Source of the DNA: Lepisosteus oculatus
Lineage: Eukaryota > Chordata > Actinopteri > Semionotiformes > Lepisosteidae
Direction of reading: 5' to 3'
Length of the DNA stretch: 64,000 nt
Assembly (NCBI RefSeq): GCF_040954835.1
Contig: NC_090706.1
Coordinates: 38,697,148-38,761,147 of the forward strand
The notes below the pieces were generated by a model. That model saw nothing but the letters and a program-made list of their open reading frames with translations, did no database searches and was not told where the DNA came from. Positions 63,100 to 64,000 of this stretch are shown here, one piece after another (position 1 is the first letter of the stretch; each line of letters starts with the position of its first letter). Position numbers and translations under genes: made by a program.

Positions 63100-64000
63100 A
63101 TGTCTGTCCCAGATATTGCTATGAAGCTCCCATGCATTTTCCTGGCCTCTGTACTGAGAGACTCTGCGACAGCACCTGAAGCGCAAACCTGGACTTATTT
63201 TGCCAGGCTTTGGGTAGGGAGGGTGGTGTCCAGAGAGTGGGGTATCAGACCCAGGCTGCACGCCCCATACTCTGGCACGTGGCCTGCAATTCATGGGCCA
63301 GTTAAAAGCTTTTTAAGATCCGGTCCAATTGTTCATGTTGCTCTCCAAGATGTCAGCATCCAAAACCTGGAAGATGGCGCTGTGCCTCAAAGCAATCGGC
63401 GGACCCCTGTGGGCATTTCAACATCAGCCCAAGTGAGCAAGGTGTGGACACACACATCCTTTAGGTTTCTGTGCAATGTAGCCTGGAGTGTCGTCCACCA
63501 GAGCTTAGCGGTTTTTGCTAATTTCTTGTACCGCAGGGGCCTCACCCCCAGCCCTCGCTGTGTTAGGGTGGGCTGTAGTGAGGAGGAGACTGTGACCCCT
63601 CTACTCGTGTCCTGTCATTTCTCTAAGGCTTTCTGGGCCCAGTTTGAGGACTGGTTACAGGCCCTTTCACCTCACCTTTCCCTGACCACTGCCTTCATAG
63701 TGTACAGCATCTCTCCTGTCAAGGAACAAGTAATAGGTGTATTCCATGCTGAAAAAAAGAAGAAAGAGAACACAACGTTTCTCTACGCATGCTGACGCAG
63801 CTACCCACCTGAATCTCTCCTGTCAGACTACCTTCTGATGTGTTTGACAGAATTGGGGGCCGCGGTGAACAGCCCTGTGGAGAGTGAGGAACATGGGGGT
63901 GTTCAAAGGCATCGAGGTCCCAGTCAAGGCAGCAGGTAGCCTGGCCCTGTCCATTATTAGAGAGAACTATCATCTCAGAGATCTGTGGAGAGAAGGGAGG
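63100..64000 (+). mobile_element. Tx1-like (L1 clade) LINE fragment, 3' part of ORF2, runs off the right edge
   Basis: The plus-strand frame has WTYFARLWVGRVV, then FANFLYRRGLTPSPRCVRVG followed by CSEEETVTPLLVSCHFSKAFW. These match the region after the reverse transcriptase and the C-terminal Cys/His knuckle (CVRVGC...C..H) of Tx1-type LINEs. The frame is interrupted by a Penelope-like insertion at 63722-63812 and later stops, so it is a dead fragment. The 5' limit is uncertain. Confidence 0.7.
63722..63812. mobile_element. Penelope-like repeat (B followed by inverted A) inserted in the LINE, 13-bp target duplication
   Basis: B (aggaacaagtaataggtgta, through cacaacgttt) is joined to inverted A (ctacgcatgctgacgcagct, acccacctga). 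The LINE word atctctcctgtca is duplicated at 63709-63721 and 63813-63825. It is therefore younger than the LINE fragment. Confidence 0.82.

Overview
The window is vertebrate nuclear DNA, almost certainly from a ray-finned fish. Genes are intron-rich with CpG-island promoters. The repeats are fish-type: a 5S-rRNA-derived SINE3, tRNA-derived SINEs with a V-SINE-like body, an L2-tailed SINE, a Tx1-like LINE and Penelope-like hairpin repeats. An abundant repeat carrying a GGCCATTCGGCC-type motif, which I recall mainly from gar, bowfin, sturgeon and early-branching teleosts, hints at such a lineage; this part is inference.

Layout. Positions 1-14,500 (minus strand) hold the first four coding exons of casein kinase 1 alpha (csnk1a1), with a 12.8 kb second intron and a CpG-island promoter to about 15.4 kb; the 3' half lies beyond the left edge. 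Positions 15.4-22.8 kb are intergenic and repeat-bearing. Positions 22.9-28.4 kb (plus) hold a four-exon Kazal inhibitor (SPINK family, 86 aa, P1 Arg). It converges on sil1 (28.9-34.2 kb, minus, nine coding exons, 459 aa), the ER exchange factor for BiP. Then comes spdl1/Spindly (36.0-48.1 kb, minus, eleven coding exons, about 559 aa), the farnesylated dynein adaptor of kinetochores. An unassigned terminal-type exon lies at 35.57-35.86 kb. Two tandem intronless hnrnpa0 genes follow on the plus strand (52.7-53.6 and 59.7-60.6 kb). The right edge is repeat: an L2-related piece and a Tx1-like LINE fragment interrupted by a Penelope-like repeat.

Most notable: (1) the two hnrnpa0 copies share a perfectly identical 472-bp tract inside diverged flanks, a gene-conversion signature, and both have Ala where human HNRNPA0 has its MK2 target Ser84. 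(2) The first intron of spdl1 holds a 43-bp minisatellite whose unit is a copy of the exon-2 splice acceptor, and the array is open in frame with Spindly for 144 codons upstream. (3) Seven copies of a short Penelope-like repeat with a hammerhead-ribozyme-like core occur in direct, inverted and hairpin arrangements, four with target-site duplications.

The genes do not form a functional pathway. Their human counterparts lie in 5q31-q35, so the window is one conserved but rearranged syntenic block. Exon limits come from reading splice sites and protein homology by eye; transcript ends are inferred.
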